Shown here: piece after piece, positions 11,770 to 23,300 of the stretch
How the letters are laid out: each line of letters begins with the position of its first letter
Position numbering within the stretch: position 1 is the first letter of the stretch
Assembly (NCBI GenBank): GCA_922989275.2
Contig: OV277864.1
Span: 1,922,001-1,986,000 of the forward strand
Direction of reading: 5' to 3'
Source of the DNA: Gari tellinella
Lineage: Eukaryota > Mollusca > Bivalvia > Cardiida > Psammobiidae
Length of the DNA stretch: 64,000 nucleotides
Notes under the pieces: generated by a model
Database searches by the model: none
What the model was told of the DNA's origin: nothing
What the model saw: the letters and a program-made list of their open reading frames with translations, nothing else
Position numbers and translations under genes: made by a program

Positions 11770-14700
11770 GTGAGTATCAATTTACGGTTGAATAACTCAT
11801 TAACAAATTAAACTTCATAATTATTAATGGAAAATTCTGGTTCCTCATTAAGTATAGCCCATTATTGCTTATTTAGGGTTTATCTTTGTAATATATTACA
11901 AAACGACAAATGGTGCAGACCCTGATCCCTCTGTTTAGACTGTATGCGTAGGACAAGTTTATTGCTAATGTGACCACTTAACCATTTGCGTGTCACGTAT
12001 TTGCCGTCTGCAATATTTGTCGTCTGCAACAATGCTCAAAATGAATGTACAGTAAAACCCCTCTATTAAGACCACTTAATTGGGTTAATTATTAGGATTT
12101 AAGAACAGATGACTGCTTAAAGCAAGATGAAAGTAAAACAGAAAGCTCCTGTAGGAGCTTTCTGTTTTACTGTCACATTGCTTTAAGCTGTCATCTGTCT
12201 TTTGTATAACTAATTAGCATTTTTTTAGTGATCGTTATAGAGAATTTTACTGTATCTGCATTTCTTTTTGTCTTTATAAGATACAGTCAAAATTCGATAA
12301 ATTCGAACTCGCTTTTGTTCGAACATACCCATATTAAATTTACGTGTTTCATGATATGGTTTAGGTCAAATCCATTTTCAGGCTCTTAACAGTATTTTTC
12401 AATGTTACACGTTCTCTTATATAATAAACAGTTTCAAATCTTACTACTATTAACCCTTTCCCTTATAGAAGCGACTTTTAGCACATGCATTTTATTCATC
12501 CCCTGAAGAAAATAGTGCCAATATATACCGTAATGAATATGTGTCATATTTAATATTCCTTATTCTAGCAGTTAATAGATTAAAGCAGGCTGAAAGTAAA
12601 GCAGAATGCGCCATATGGCGCATTCTGCTTTTCTTTCAACCTGCTTTAAGTAGTCACCTTTTTTTCAAAACTAGAAATGGGCTATGGGGTAAAGGGTTAA
12701 ACACATATAAAAAGAAATACTGTTTTCAGAATTTTCACAGTTGATCTTCTGGTATTATTTTCATTCCATGCAACTGTATTTCAGTTTGAAACCACCATCA
12801 GTACTCTCAAATACATGTCCAGTAAAACCTCGCTTTTACGACCACTAAAACCAAGGCTAATTGATTGTATAACAGACAGGTGACAGCTTAAAGCAAGGTA
12901 ACAGTGGAGCTTTCTGTTTTACTGTCACCTTGCTTTAAGCGGTAACTTATCGTAAACACCCTAATAATTCCTACAATTAAGAGGTCGTAATAGAGAGGTT
13001 TTACTGTGCTTAATTTTTCTTGTCAGCGTGGGTTTCGCCCGATATCATACGATGGCATATAATAAAAAGAAATACTGTCTTCAGAATTTTCACAGTTGAT
13101 CTTCTGGTATTCTTTTCATTCCATACAACTGTATTGTAGTTTGAAACATAACTGTACTTAATTTTTCTTGTCAGCGTTGGTTTCGGCAAATCACTGTGCA
13201 AAGCTTGGTTAAAATGCATGCACGCGAACGATTTAAAAACAATCCCTTCTTTTGACTTGCTGTGAATTCTTTTAAATTGCAAACGACATACAGTGTTGAA
13301 GAAACTACAGTATTACAGCCACAGTATGTAAACTCCGGTGTATCCCTTCCGGAAGCTGCGATCAGCAAAGCGAGATGTTTACTGCTCCCGCTCCCAGCGC
13401 TCCCTCTCTACGACGACATCCAATGGGAGACAAAAAATATGTGCGTTGTTCGTAGGGAGTCGTTGTAGGGAGGGAAATTGGTTTACATTTGCAAACAGCT
13501 TAAATCCAGATCAGACGCCGCGTAACGCGGCGTCTGATGTGGATTTAAGCTGTTTGCCACTCGTCATTATGGGTTTTTTCTGTCAAAATGTCAAAACAGT
13601 ATATTTTAGAATTTTAATTTGGATTTTAACTAGACTATAATAATGCAGCCCTGAACAGGTTGGACATAATTAAATTGTTTTGGGAACAGCGGCTAGGGTC
13701 GTTGTAAAGAGTCGTTGTTGGGAGGGCTGTTGTGGAGAGGGAACATTGTATTTTAAAATGAACGCGTGAATGCTAAAATCATACTATACAAACAGTTAGG
13801 AGCTAGCTCAGACGCTTGGTAACCCGGGGTCTGATCAGGCTCCAATGTCTGGCATACAGATGCAACGTTTGACTGATATATTGGTGGAAGAAAACATGGA
13901 TAATGTGTGCAAAATTATTTTCATTCAGACCAGAAGCTTTTGACATGAATAATTTTATAGTGTTTTCAATTGGTTGCCATGGCAACCACGAAATCAATCA
14001 GATGACCTATATTTGAAGAAAGAGTATCCTAAAAGGAACAATCCTATAAAGTTTAGAGGAAATTTACCAAGTGGTTTTCAAGAAGATCTTTTATAGATCT
14101 AACTTAAATTGACGACGGACGACGACGGACACAGTGCGATCACAATAGCTTACATTGGCACTTCGTGCCAGGTGAGGTTAAAGAGCTTAACTGTAGGCTG
14201 AAAGTATCGCAGGTGCTCCTTCAGAAGCATTATGCACTACGTTCAACCTGCTTTAAGTGATAACGTGTCTCAAGAACTAGCAACAGACTATAGGGCAATA
14301 TGATATGGTAAATATTTTGTCTTATTTCAGCGTCCATGCTTGAACAGGCAATGTCCAAAACATATGTTTAATGATGGACTTTTGTGTAAACCATTATTTC
14401 GCTCTGTGAAGAATGTCAAGATGCACGTAAATTTGCGATTTCTACCTGTGGGATCCGTGGTTCACCTGGACAGCTCCATCCAGAAACTATCCATGTCAAT
14501 ACCACATATCGTCAACACTTTTTTGCAAGCAAACGCGGATATTCTGCACGTTGAACGAGTAGCCTTCGACATTGATATCAAATTGAAGGCATCTGCTTCT
14601 GAGCTCCTTGACAGGTTATCCAATTTGAAGTCATTTACTGATTACACGAAGAATGCATCTGTTGATTACATTGACGCCAATGTCTTCATAGATATTGAAC

Positions 14701-15329
14701 ACGGCAATATGAAAACTGTTATTGATACCATCAGTCAACTATACCACATCGACTTCAAGCTACAAGACAAGTTTCAACTAGAGTACACAGGGTCCTCAAA
14801 CTGGCTACTCAGGGTCGATGCCTGGAACGTTCTCTTCTATGTGTTGTTGCCTCTACAGCCACGTGTTGCACAAGAGTTGCGTGCTACTCACGTATGGGAA
14901 GATCCTACTGATAAAAGAATTGTTCTGGTGTTATTAAGACAGTCTGGACCAGACCGTGAGGACTCGAATGTCATGAGGATTACACCAGTTGTACAATGTC
15001 TTCAGGTAATCATGGGACCTGGCTTATTCGTAAGAGCTAGAAACGAGACTAACGGGAGGGTAGAGCTAACTATCGCCGACAGAAACGTTAGTCTCACAGA
15101 TGTGGTATTTTTTAACACTTATGACAGGCTTGTCATGTGTGACGACGGCTACATGACTCCGCCAGAAGTCCATCGACGAGATGCCAACAACGACGACAAG
15201 GCAACTACTGTAGAACCAGTTACACAGCGAACAAACGACAATATCAGGAATTGTATGAATCCAAAGGAACCCATAATTTCACTGTTCATGTTGCCTATCT
15301 TAACCCTTTACCTGATAGCCTATTTCTAG
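10740..15329 (+). CDS. Somatomedin-B-like cysteine-rich ectodomain protein, secreted or GPI-anchored (two exons)
   Basis: Exon 1 is 10740-11769 and exon 2 is 14331-15329, joined in phase 0 (donor GTGAGT at 11770, acceptor TTATTTCAG before 14331). Exon 1 holds a somatomedin-B-like cysteine cluster (CCNPCRCDTQCKDPSECCPD), then a large cysteine-spaced domain with the repeated motif 'F-K-N-K-H-C-x2-C' / 'F-K-N-I-H-C-L-L-C'. Exon 2 starts with CPKHMFNDGLLC and continues as an ectodomain without seven membrane helices. This layout resembles the extracellular parts of Mth-like/adhesion-GPCR-type proteins of molluscs. The C-terminus is one short hydrophobic tail after NCMNPKEP, which suggests a GPI signal or no anchor rather than a receptor. 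Oddities: the ATG at 10740 (MALATIVMLGLYL) is one base out of frame with the rest, which opens at 10780 (LITSYVVLAQNSS), so the signal peptide appears frameshifted. The last codons lie in a MITE. Role inferred: extracellular binding or recognition. Confidence 0.7.
12050..12252 (+). mobile_element. Family-E MITE (203 bp)
   Basis: CAGTAAAACCCCTCTATTAA end and its inverse TTTTACTG, TA on both sides. Hairpin CAGAAAGCTCCTGTAGGAGC within the GACTGCTTAAAGCAAG module. Confidence 0.85.
12450..12700 (-). mobile_element. Family-A MITE, full length
   Basis: TTAACCC...GGGTTAA, with core AATGCGCCATATGGCGCATT. Confidence 0.85.
13396..13748 (+). mobile_element. Family-C MITE, full length (about 353 bp)
   Basis: Ends GCGCTCCCTCTCTACGACG and inverse (GAGAGGGAACATTG), TA at right. 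Core CAGACGCCGCGTAACGCGGC within the GCAAACAGCTTAAATCC module. Confidence 0.75.
14331..15329 (+). CDS. Exon 2 of the somatomedin-B-like protein, ending inside a MITE
   Basis: About 333 codons, open without interruption from the acceptor. It contains a paired-cysteine start (RPCLNRQCPKHMFNDGLLC), a mixed alpha/beta stretch and a basic linker (HRRDANNDDKATTVEP), then the tail ISLFMLPIL. From 15300 the frame enters a family-A MITE, which supplies TLYLIAYF and the stop at 15327-15329. Confidence 0.7.
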   Translation, partial: RPCLNRQCPKHMFNDGLLCKPLFRSVKNVKMHVNLRFLPVGSVVHLDSSIQKLSMSIPHIVNTFLQANADILHVERVAFDIDIKLKASASELLDRLSNLKSFTDYTKNASVDYIDANVFIDIEHGNMKTVIDTISQLYHIDFKLQDKFQLEYTGSSNWLLRVDAWNVLFYVLLPLQPRVAQELRATHVWEDPTDKRIVLVLLRQSGPDREDSNVMRITPVVQCLQVIMGPGLFVRARNETNGRVELTIADRNVSLTDVVFFNTYDRLVMCDDGYMTPPEVHRRDANNDDKATTVEPVTQRTNDNIRNCMNPKEPIISLFMLPILTLYLIAYF

Positions 15330-15552
15330 AATTGAAAATAGGTTACTACTTAAAGCAGGTTGAAAGTAAAGCAGAATGCGCTTAAGGCGCATTCTGCTTT
15401 ACTTTCAGCCTGCTTTAAGCTATCCTGTTCTAGAATATATAGAAAAAAGTCCCTATAATATATATTAATGACTGATTAAATTGGAACTATTTTCTTCAGC
15501 GGAGGTATAAATCATATCCGCTAAAAGTCGCTTCTATGGGGCTATGGGTTAA
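15300..15552 (+). mobile_element. Family-A MITE inserted in the coding exon
   Basis: TTAA on both sides. Core AATGCGCTTAAGGCGCATT. It overlaps the last 30 coding bases of the somatomedin-B-like gene. Confidence 0.85.
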
Positions 15553-16560
15553 CATATATTCTATCATGATGTCGCATAATTAGTGACCTTCTTTTACGTT
15601 GTCACTTGTTTGCGTCCCTTATCGACCCCTGATGAAGAAGACACGTAATGCATTGCGGTTGCCTCCCTTAGTGTGCATGATGGTCAAGTCCTTATCGGGA
15701 CTTAAGTATTCGATAATATCCTGTGGAATCGGCGACAGTACAAAAGTTCTGTAAATCACGCGATATACTGATTACCTGATCGGACTATGCATAACAGTCA
15801 TGATATAACAGTGATGATAAAAGATGCTTGTTGGCACAAGAAGCAAATATGAATAATGTTGATGTGAACTTTGACGTGACATAACCCATGTTCATACATT
15901 GCCTAAATTTAGTCTAGGTGCAAATTTTAGCAAGTCGCATGAATTTGGGACTAAAATATGGCCCCTTAAAGTTTTCAGAAGCATTTTTTATGATTTGACC
16001 TAATTTGTTTTCAGACATAACCCATATTCATCATTTACCTAGATTTTGTCATGGTAATTATTCTGAGCTAGTTTTATGAAATTAGGGCACACTATGTAGG
16101 TCCTAGAGTACTTTTGAAGCTTTTCCTGTGATTTGAACAACCTCATTGACCTTTTGACCCCAGGTAGTCCACATTGCCTAGATCTTGTCAATGTGATCAT
16201 TCTGAGCACGTTGTTTGAAATTATGGCTAAAAATAAGGCTCCTACAATGTTTAGAAGCTTTTTCTATGTGTTGACTTACGGGCCAACTTTTTTAAATCTA
16301 ATATAACCCATATTCACCCATTGCATAGCCTTTACCAAGATACTAATTCTATAAACTAGTTTAAAGAAGGTTGGACAAAAACTATGGTGACTGGAGTGGC
16401 AAAAGGTTTGTGGTTTTTTTCTCCCAATTTGACCTACGGACCTACTTTATGATCTGACATGATCTATATTCATTTAAGACCTATACTTTATCAAGGACAT
16501 GACAATGACAATGTCTCATAAAGATACGACCAATAAATATGACTTCCAGAAGGTTTTTAA
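15553..16560. repeat. Degenerate tandem repeat, TGACCTA/ATAACCCATATTCA type
   Basis: At least four diverged units of roughly 120-140 bp, each with ATAACCCATATTCA, a GCCTAGAT-TTGTCA segment and AGAAGCTTTT. Related to the interior of the GGTGAGC-type elements at 51.4 and 58.6 kb. Confidence 0.55.
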
Positions 16561-17400
16561 CTTTTAATTCGATATTTCCGAGCACGGAAGGCGGCCATGT
16601 TTTTCGACGGATCAAAATTCTTTGAAAACCTTTTGAAGTTTATCCGTTTAGAAATATTTTGGTGGAACCATTTTGAACAATGAACAGCGTTACGTAACAC
16701 ACTGTGTCAGTCAACGCACCAGAATTAAATTTATCACATACATGGAACTTGCGGCCTTGGAGCGACATAAAGCCATTACATAAATATCGTAATATCGCTT
16801 TTTTGGCTCAAGCCTCACCTGTTCGTCCACAAGCGCTGCATGTAGCGGGGCGCTAAATGACGTCATTTGCGACGACGTTGACGTGAACAACGTAACGTTT
16901 GGTCGAAAATCTATTTATCGGAGGGTCTACAAACTACGGCTTCAATCAATTTAATAGGTGCTTAAAATTGTTATGTGATAAATAGAATCTCACATTCGTG
17001 CTCATCATTTATTATTTTTAAAAAACTCGTTGACCAACATGAAAATGACGCTCGCCAAGGCTCGCGTCATATTATTTTAGTCAACTCGTTTATTAAAAAT
17101 AATAAATAATGAACACTCAAGAAAAAAAGAAAAAACCCAACACAATACAAAGTCTAGCAAAATATCTTATATTACATTCAAATAATCACAGCATAAATTA
17201 CACTAGACATGGACAATTTAGAGGTTTTTTATTAGTCGAAATAGAGAAATTTCACTGTAGTAAAGCTGAAGAAAAAACAAACACAGTACAACAAGTAAAA
17301 TATCTTATATTACAGTCAAATAATCACAGCATAAATTAAACTAAACATGGGCAATTTAGAGATTTTCCAAAGCATACAGTCAGGCTTATTTTAAGTAGCC
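16561..17400. other. Unclassified repeat with a long imperfect palindrome
   Basis: 16830-16900 is CpG-richer, with TGACGTCATTTGCGACGACG. 17003-17111 is an imperfect palindrome (CATTTATTATTTTTAA... / ...TTAAAAATAATAAATAATG) around GACGCTCGCCAAGGCTCGCGTC. 17140-17200 and 17290-17350 are a direct duplication (AAAATATCTTATATTACA). Confidence 0.5.
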
Positions 17401-17412
17401 TATCTTAAAAGG

Positions 17413-17634
17413 GTCTTCAACCGTTCCCCCATAGAAGCGTCGTTTAGCGCATTTAATTTATTCTTCCACTGAAGAAAATTGTTCCAATTTATACAGTCCT
17501 GAATATGTAATAAAAGAAATATGTTCTATACTCTAGCAGCTGGTAGCTGTAAGTGTGCATTCTGCTTTAATTCCAGTCCGCTTTAAGTGGTCGCCTGTCT
17601 TCAAAACTAGAAACAGGCTACTGGGTAAAGGGTA
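17413..17634 (-). mobile_element. Family-A MITE, partial hairpin loss
   Basis: Both outer arms are present; the central hairpin is shortened to GTGCATTCTGCTTTA. Confidence 0.65.
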
Positions 17635-17652
17635 AAGACAAATAGCAGCTTA

Positions 17653-17898
17653 CAGTGGAGAATCTGTTATTCTTTCCCGTTTAAACGCAAACGTAAGCAA
17701 ACGCAAAGCACTAAAACGTAGAAAAGAACAACTTTTGGACAATTCTGATAATTCTTGTTTATCTTGGTGGCAAACAGTTTGGAGCCTGATCAGACGCCGG
17801 GTTACCCGGCGTATGATCTGGCTCCAAACTGTTTGCACTGCAAATAATAGTTTTAGCGTAAACGCGTTTATTGGGAAAGAATAACAGATTCTCCACTG
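17653..17898 (-). mobile_element. Family-B MITE, full length
   Basis: TA-flanked, inverted relative to 9142. Core GACGCCGGGTTACCCGGCGT. Confidence 0.85.
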
Positions 17899-17996
17899 TA
17901 ATACTAGGAAACATAAAGTAGTTAAGTAGTTATTTATGAGACAACGGATGTCCATCTAGACAATCAGCATGAGAGAGGTGTTATAAAATAGAAATA

Positions 17997-18326
17997 CAAT
18001 GTTCCCTGTCTACAACAGCACTTCCAACAACGATCCCCTCATTACAACAACCTTTGCCGCAGTTCCCTAAACAGAACAACTATGCTGCTTAAAATTGTCT
18101 TCTGCTGTTTTTCTCAAAGTGACATTATAGGCATTTTGACAGAAAATAAATTAATGATGAGTGACAAACAGCTTGAATCCAGATCAGACATCGCGTTACG
18201 CGGCGTCTGATCTCGATTCAAGCTGTTTGCAAATATAAGCCGATTTCCCTCCCTATAACGATTCCCTCTGACCAACACACACACTCTTTATCTCCAGATG
18301 GGTGTCGTTGTAGAGAGGGAGCGCTG
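17997..18326 (-). mobile_element. Family-C MITE
   Basis: CAATGTTCCCTGTCTACAAC to GAGAGGGAGCGCTG, TA at both ends. Core TCGCGTTACGCGG. Confidence 0.75.
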
Positions 18327-18417
18327 TATATGTATGGCAGCAGTAATGAATCCCTCCAAACCGAAACTCTTAATACCGGAATTCTCTCTAAATCAGACAA
18401 ATATTTTGGTCCCGTTC

Positions 18418-18616
18418 AACCCTTCTTTATGTTAAATTACACAATAAATACCATGTATCATCAGAAATATTATCTATGTTTTAGTAGATTATAGCTTAAA
18501 GCAGATGGAAAGTAAAGAAGAATGCATCTTAAGGTGCATTCTGCTTTACTTTCAACCTGCTTTAGGTGGTCAGCTATCTTCCATGCTAGAAATAAGTTAT
18601 TGGGTAATGGGTTTAA
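18418..18616 (-). mobile_element. Family-A MITE
   Basis: Core AATGCATCTTAAGGTGCATT. Outer ends diverged. Confidence 0.7.
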
Positions 18617-18784
18617 AACCCTCTAAACTGGAAACCCCTATAAACCCAAAATTTATGTTGTTCCAACACATGTCCGGTTTAGAGGAGTTTCACTGTACTC
18701 ACATCTGCTGATCTCAATCCAAACTTCTTACACTCATACCAATGTTTCTTTATTCAATTTATCTTAATGGCAATATGAAGATGT

Positions 18785-20250
18785 GAAGTACATGTTGTAT
18801 ACAAATGAACTATATGAAAATATGACAATGTTGAGTAATATACAAATGTACTGTATGAAAGTACATGTATTGAGTAGTATACAAGTGTACTGCATGTTTA
18901 TGACAATGTTGAGTAGCATACCCATGCACTACATGAAAATGTTGAGTAGTATACAAATGCACTACATGATCATGACAACATTGAGAAGAATGTACTTCAT
19001 GATCATGACAATGTTGAGTAGTATACAAATGTACAGAATGACAATGTTGAGTTGTATACAAATGTACTACATGATCATGACAATGTTGAGTAGTTTAATT
19101 ATATACATATGTTCTATATGACAATGTTGAGTAGTATCAAATGTACAACATGATCATGACAATGTTGAGCAGTATATTGTTACAACTGTCATTAAGTATT
19201 CAAATTATCTGTTCTACATAACTAAGCTATAGAAGTTGATAAGAAAATAACTATAAGTATATAGATTTGGATTCAGCATCTTGCTAATTGGATCTTCATG
19301 TGAACTTACATAATTGTATTGCATAGGTAAACTGTTTGGCAGTTACCCAAGTTTAAGTTCTTTTAGTGACCAGTACACATATACTTCCGTTTCTGTAGAC
19401 CTTAAAACCTCATAAACTTTGCTGATTCTGTTACCTGAAAAACTGATTAACTCTACTCTTATGCAATGACATATAAGTTGTATCTACCTAGAACACTCAT
19501 TAGTGGCTTGATGCCCTGCTTGTATATAAACCCAGACTGAGATGAGTGTGAGAGAGGTGATTTTTGGAATTTTGGAAATAAACATTTTGACCCATCATAT
19601 GTTTCTTATTCAGATCTCTGTCGAGTTGTAACAGTATACACATATGTACTATATGACAATGTTGAGCATACAAATGTATTACATGTTTATGACAATGTTG
19701 AGTAGAATATACCCGGTATACATATGTACTATATGACAGTGTTGAGTAGCATACAAATGTATTACATGTTTAAGACAGTGTTGAGTAGCATACAAATGCA
19801 CTTCATGATCATGACAATATTGAGTAGTATACATGTATATACATATGCACTATATGACAATTTGAAGTTACTGAGTAGTCTATAAACGGATTATATGGCA
19901 ATATGAAGATGTTGAGTAGCCTAAAATTGCATGTATGACAATGTTTAGTAGTTTACAAATGGACTAAATGACAATATGAATATATTGGGTAGTCAATAAT
20001 TTAACAATAATTATGTTGTTGAATAATCTACAAAAGGACTACATGACATTTATATATGAAACTGTTGTATCATCTAAAAATGGACGGTATGACACTATGA
20101 TGATGTAGAATACATTAAAATGGACAATATGAAAATAATGAATAGTCTACAAAAGACAATATAAAAATATTGAATAGTCTACAATAGACAATATGAAAAT
20201 ATTGAATAGTCTACAAACAAGACTATTGACACTTATGAAGATGTTGAGCA
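18785..20250 (+). repeat. Tandem array, 39-48-bp unit
   Basis: Units of ACAATGTTGAGTAGTATACA with AATGTACTACATGATCATG, many copies, decaying towards 20250. Interrupted by non-repeat DNA at about 19170-19620. It lies at the 3-prime side of SLC28, possibly in its 3-prime UTR. The ORFs on both strands here are repeat translations. Confidence 0.8.
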
Positions 20251-20291
20251 GTCTACACTATATGTCTTCACCCTTTGAAGATTTGTGCATT

Positions 20292-20311
20292 TCAGCCATC
20301 ACCTAGAAGCC
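20292..20311 (-). CDS. SLC28A: SLC28 exon 12: terminal GLLGDG and stop
   Basis: An excellent acceptor (TTTTACTTCTTTCCAG) is followed in the correct phase by codons giving G-L-L-G-D-G and TGA at 20294-20292. This fits the IAG(L/I)L end of CNT last helices. The acceptor and phase support it; the very short tail is the unusual point. Confidence 0.65.
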
Positions 20312-23300
20312 CTGGAAAGAAGTAAAACAGAGTTGTAGCCAATTAAGTGTGCCATCCATGAATCAATCTTGTTATATCTAATCTAAAAATTTAGTTTGAA
20401 GAATGTTTTTTAACTCTCTGAACGTTAAGTAATATTGTTGGCTGAAACAATTGCTGTCTGCTACTGGTCAATTTCTTTTCAAAATAGCGTCAGAATGTCA
20501 AAACAATATAAAACAAGAGGGACATGGCCTTAATTCGCTCACCTGAGGACATTGTATCTTAGCTGACAGGGCAAGACAACATTTTAATAGAGCTGTAAAT
20601 GGAGTTATCTTGCGGACAAGAAAACATGATAAAGGGGAATAACTATAAAAACACTCATACCTGCTATACATGCTGTCAGGAAGCAGGCCATACAGCCTGA
20701 TATAAGAGCCCGTGTGGACACCTTTACAATGTCATCTTTCCTGGATGGTGCTGCTGCAGTAAGAGCCCCAATCATGATCCCCAGGGCCAAAATGTTGGAG
20801 AACCCACATAGAGCATAGGTAGCTATCATGGCAGAGTGATCCTGAAATATATAATAACAACCAATGCAAAACGACTCATTTACCCCTGAAACTTTAAGTG
20901 GACAATTCTAGTTATCAACAAAGTCTAGTCCATTTTTTTACATATTAAGGGTTAATACATGTACTAACAATAAATAACTTTTGAAGGATGGACGGATGTA
21001 TTCCAGTATAACGCCCCCTCCCTAACAGCTTCTTGAGGGGGTATAAGTAAAGGTATACACATACATGTTGATGGAGTAATTGGTTAAAATGGACACTTAC
21101 TGATATGACTCCACCAGTCAATGTGACGTTTGTTCCATACAGTAAATAGTTCCCATTCCCGTCTACTATCCACCTGGCTGTAGTGTTTTCCATACTGGAC
21201 CACTTTAAATACTCTGCTTTGTTCTTCACCACCTTCCCAAGGTCTTCATACGCAATTATTTCATTCACAAATGTTTTAATTCCTACGATTCTTCCAACAA
21301 TGAAACAGTCTGCAGGAGCCACGCCCATCAAAAATACCACAGGCCAAAACAGGTAGGAACAGATTAGCTGAAATTAACAAAGTTAATAAGGGCCATTTCA
21401 TGAGAATCAGGAACTGGTTAGTGTTGAATACATGGCATCCAATCAGGGTCTGTATATTGAGATAGAAGGGAATAAGACGGTTTTAAAGTGACACTTGACA
21501 AGTAGAAAATTATAAAGGCACATTCTGCTTTACTCTCAGCCTGTCTTAGTTTGACCAATTACGAATATAGTCTGTTTTTAGTTTTGAAGACATATGAACA
21601 CTTAAAGCATGTTGAAAGTAAAGCAGAGTGTACCTTAAGGTGCATTCTGCTTACTTTCGGTCTGCTTTAAGCTATCATCTGCTAGGGTATAGAAAGTATT
21701 TTTATGAACTTATATCCAAGACTGTATTAAACGACTGTCTACAGTGGAGGAATAAATTAAAGGCTTAAAAAAGGGTATTTATAAGTGGGGAATGCAAAAT
21801 GTTTGCAATGAACATCTGTCTCAACCCATTACTCCATAAATACACCTTTAAATGCATGTCTTTCATTCCTCCACTGAAGAAAATAGTACTACATGTACTA
21901 CAATCATACAGTCACAAGTAGTGTACTGTATTTTCTACGTTTTAAATAGCAGATGGTAGTTTAAAGCAAGTAAAATGCCCATTAAGGCGCATTCTGCTTT
22001 AATTTCAACCTGCTTTAAGTGGATACCTGTCTTCAAAACTAGAAACAGGCTATGTACTAATGGGTTAAAGAAAATAACATTTAAAGAGGCTCGCAACCGG
22101 ATTTAGCATTAAAAATAGTAATTTGTAAATATATGTCAAATGCTTATATAAATGGGTAAGATTTAGTTTAGGATAATAAATTCTGTTAAAAAATCCATTT
22201 CAAAAAAAAAAGAAGAAGAAGCCCTGGTGGGATTCGAACCCGTGACCCTCCATACGGAGAGAAACGTGAAAAAATGAGGAAGCTCCTATACTACCTCGGC
22301 TACCAGCGCTCTCTATATCTATAGTAGCGAATTAACGTTCTTCACTAGTAGCGATCGATAGTACTTTTACTACTTTATTCGTCTCGGGTTTATGTCTGAG
22401 CCCGTGTAAAGAAGCAACAACAATAACTATACCGTTAGCTAACGCTATAGTAAAACGATGGAAAATATCTTAAAAAACTAAGATTCGGTGCCGATTCTTG
22501 AGACTTTTTTTGGACTGATCATATTTTTTTAATGTCAGAAGCCAAATAATGCCACAAATTTGCTTTTATTTGAGTATTTATTTTATTTTGACAAGTACAC
22601 CATCCGGTTGCGAGTCCCTTTAAGCCCCTATATATTTGTTTTTTTACCTGGAAAGACAAGACTGGATAGTCAGGAGGCACCAGACCCACTCTTTCCCCTA
22701 ACCACTGCAGGGTGGCATTCACAAACCCCAGTAACGATACAAATGCTATCACACTAGCCAAGATGTAAGCCACTATAGAGATCGCTCCTACAGCTCCAGA
22801 TGAGGCTGCTTCAATGATTCCAGAACCTTCTCTGAAAGTATAAAATATTAGGTATAAACATCATTCATGGTATTTGAAATTGTATTCATTAAGCTGTCAA
22901 CTCAAGTCATTTAAGACAGTATGATATATTCTTTTAGCACATGTTTTACTTTCAGCCTATTTTCACTCAAGTCATTCAACAATTAAAGACACTTAGAGAA
23001 TGCTGATTTTTATGCTCCCCTGCATCAATATATAAGGAGGCATATAGTGAGTGCCCTGTCCGTGCATCCACACAAACCATAGGGTACTTGAGTGGTTAAA
23101 AAATTCCTGGCCTCCTATAATTGAAAAACATTAACATGGCTGTCTCTTGCGACATTAACCTGGCCATTTTTGTGAAATTTATCTGGCCATTAGTGCGTAT
23201 AGGGTAAGGGTTAGCTTTCAGATCATTCTATTTCAAAGTTAGCAAAAAGAAAAAGGGATTGGCCATACAGATACTGCTTGTAGGAATGTCTGTCTGTGCC

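Larger units (their letters stand above)
11812..14330. other. Intron of the somatomedin-B-like gene: MITE cluster
   Basis: 11905-11990 family-D/G fragment. 12050-12252 family E (TA-flanked). 12285-12340 half of family F. 12450-12700 family A. 12820-13006 family E. 13396-13748 family C. 13770-13860 family-B core. 13970-14185 an end of the GGTGAGC-type element (GACGACGGACGACGACGG, CACTTCGTGCCAGGTGAG). 12700-12770 and 13060-13145 are a direct duplication of about 70 bp (AAAGAAATACTGT-TTCAGAATTTTCACAG). Confidence 0.65.

Noticed and set aside
10740..15329. Full seven-helix adhesion or Mth-type receptor
   Set aside because: No seven-helix region follows; even with the MITE removed the frame stops within five codons.
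18783..19121. 112-codon Met/Tyr/Ser-rich ORF and its antisense counterpart
   Set aside because: Both arise from the 39-48-bp tandem array; no start context or splice sites.
20605..20660. Read-through of SLC28 exon 11 to the stop at 20605
   Set aside because: A strong donor (G/GTATGA) interrupts it, and the read-through peptide does not look like a CNT C-terminus; kept only as a fallback.
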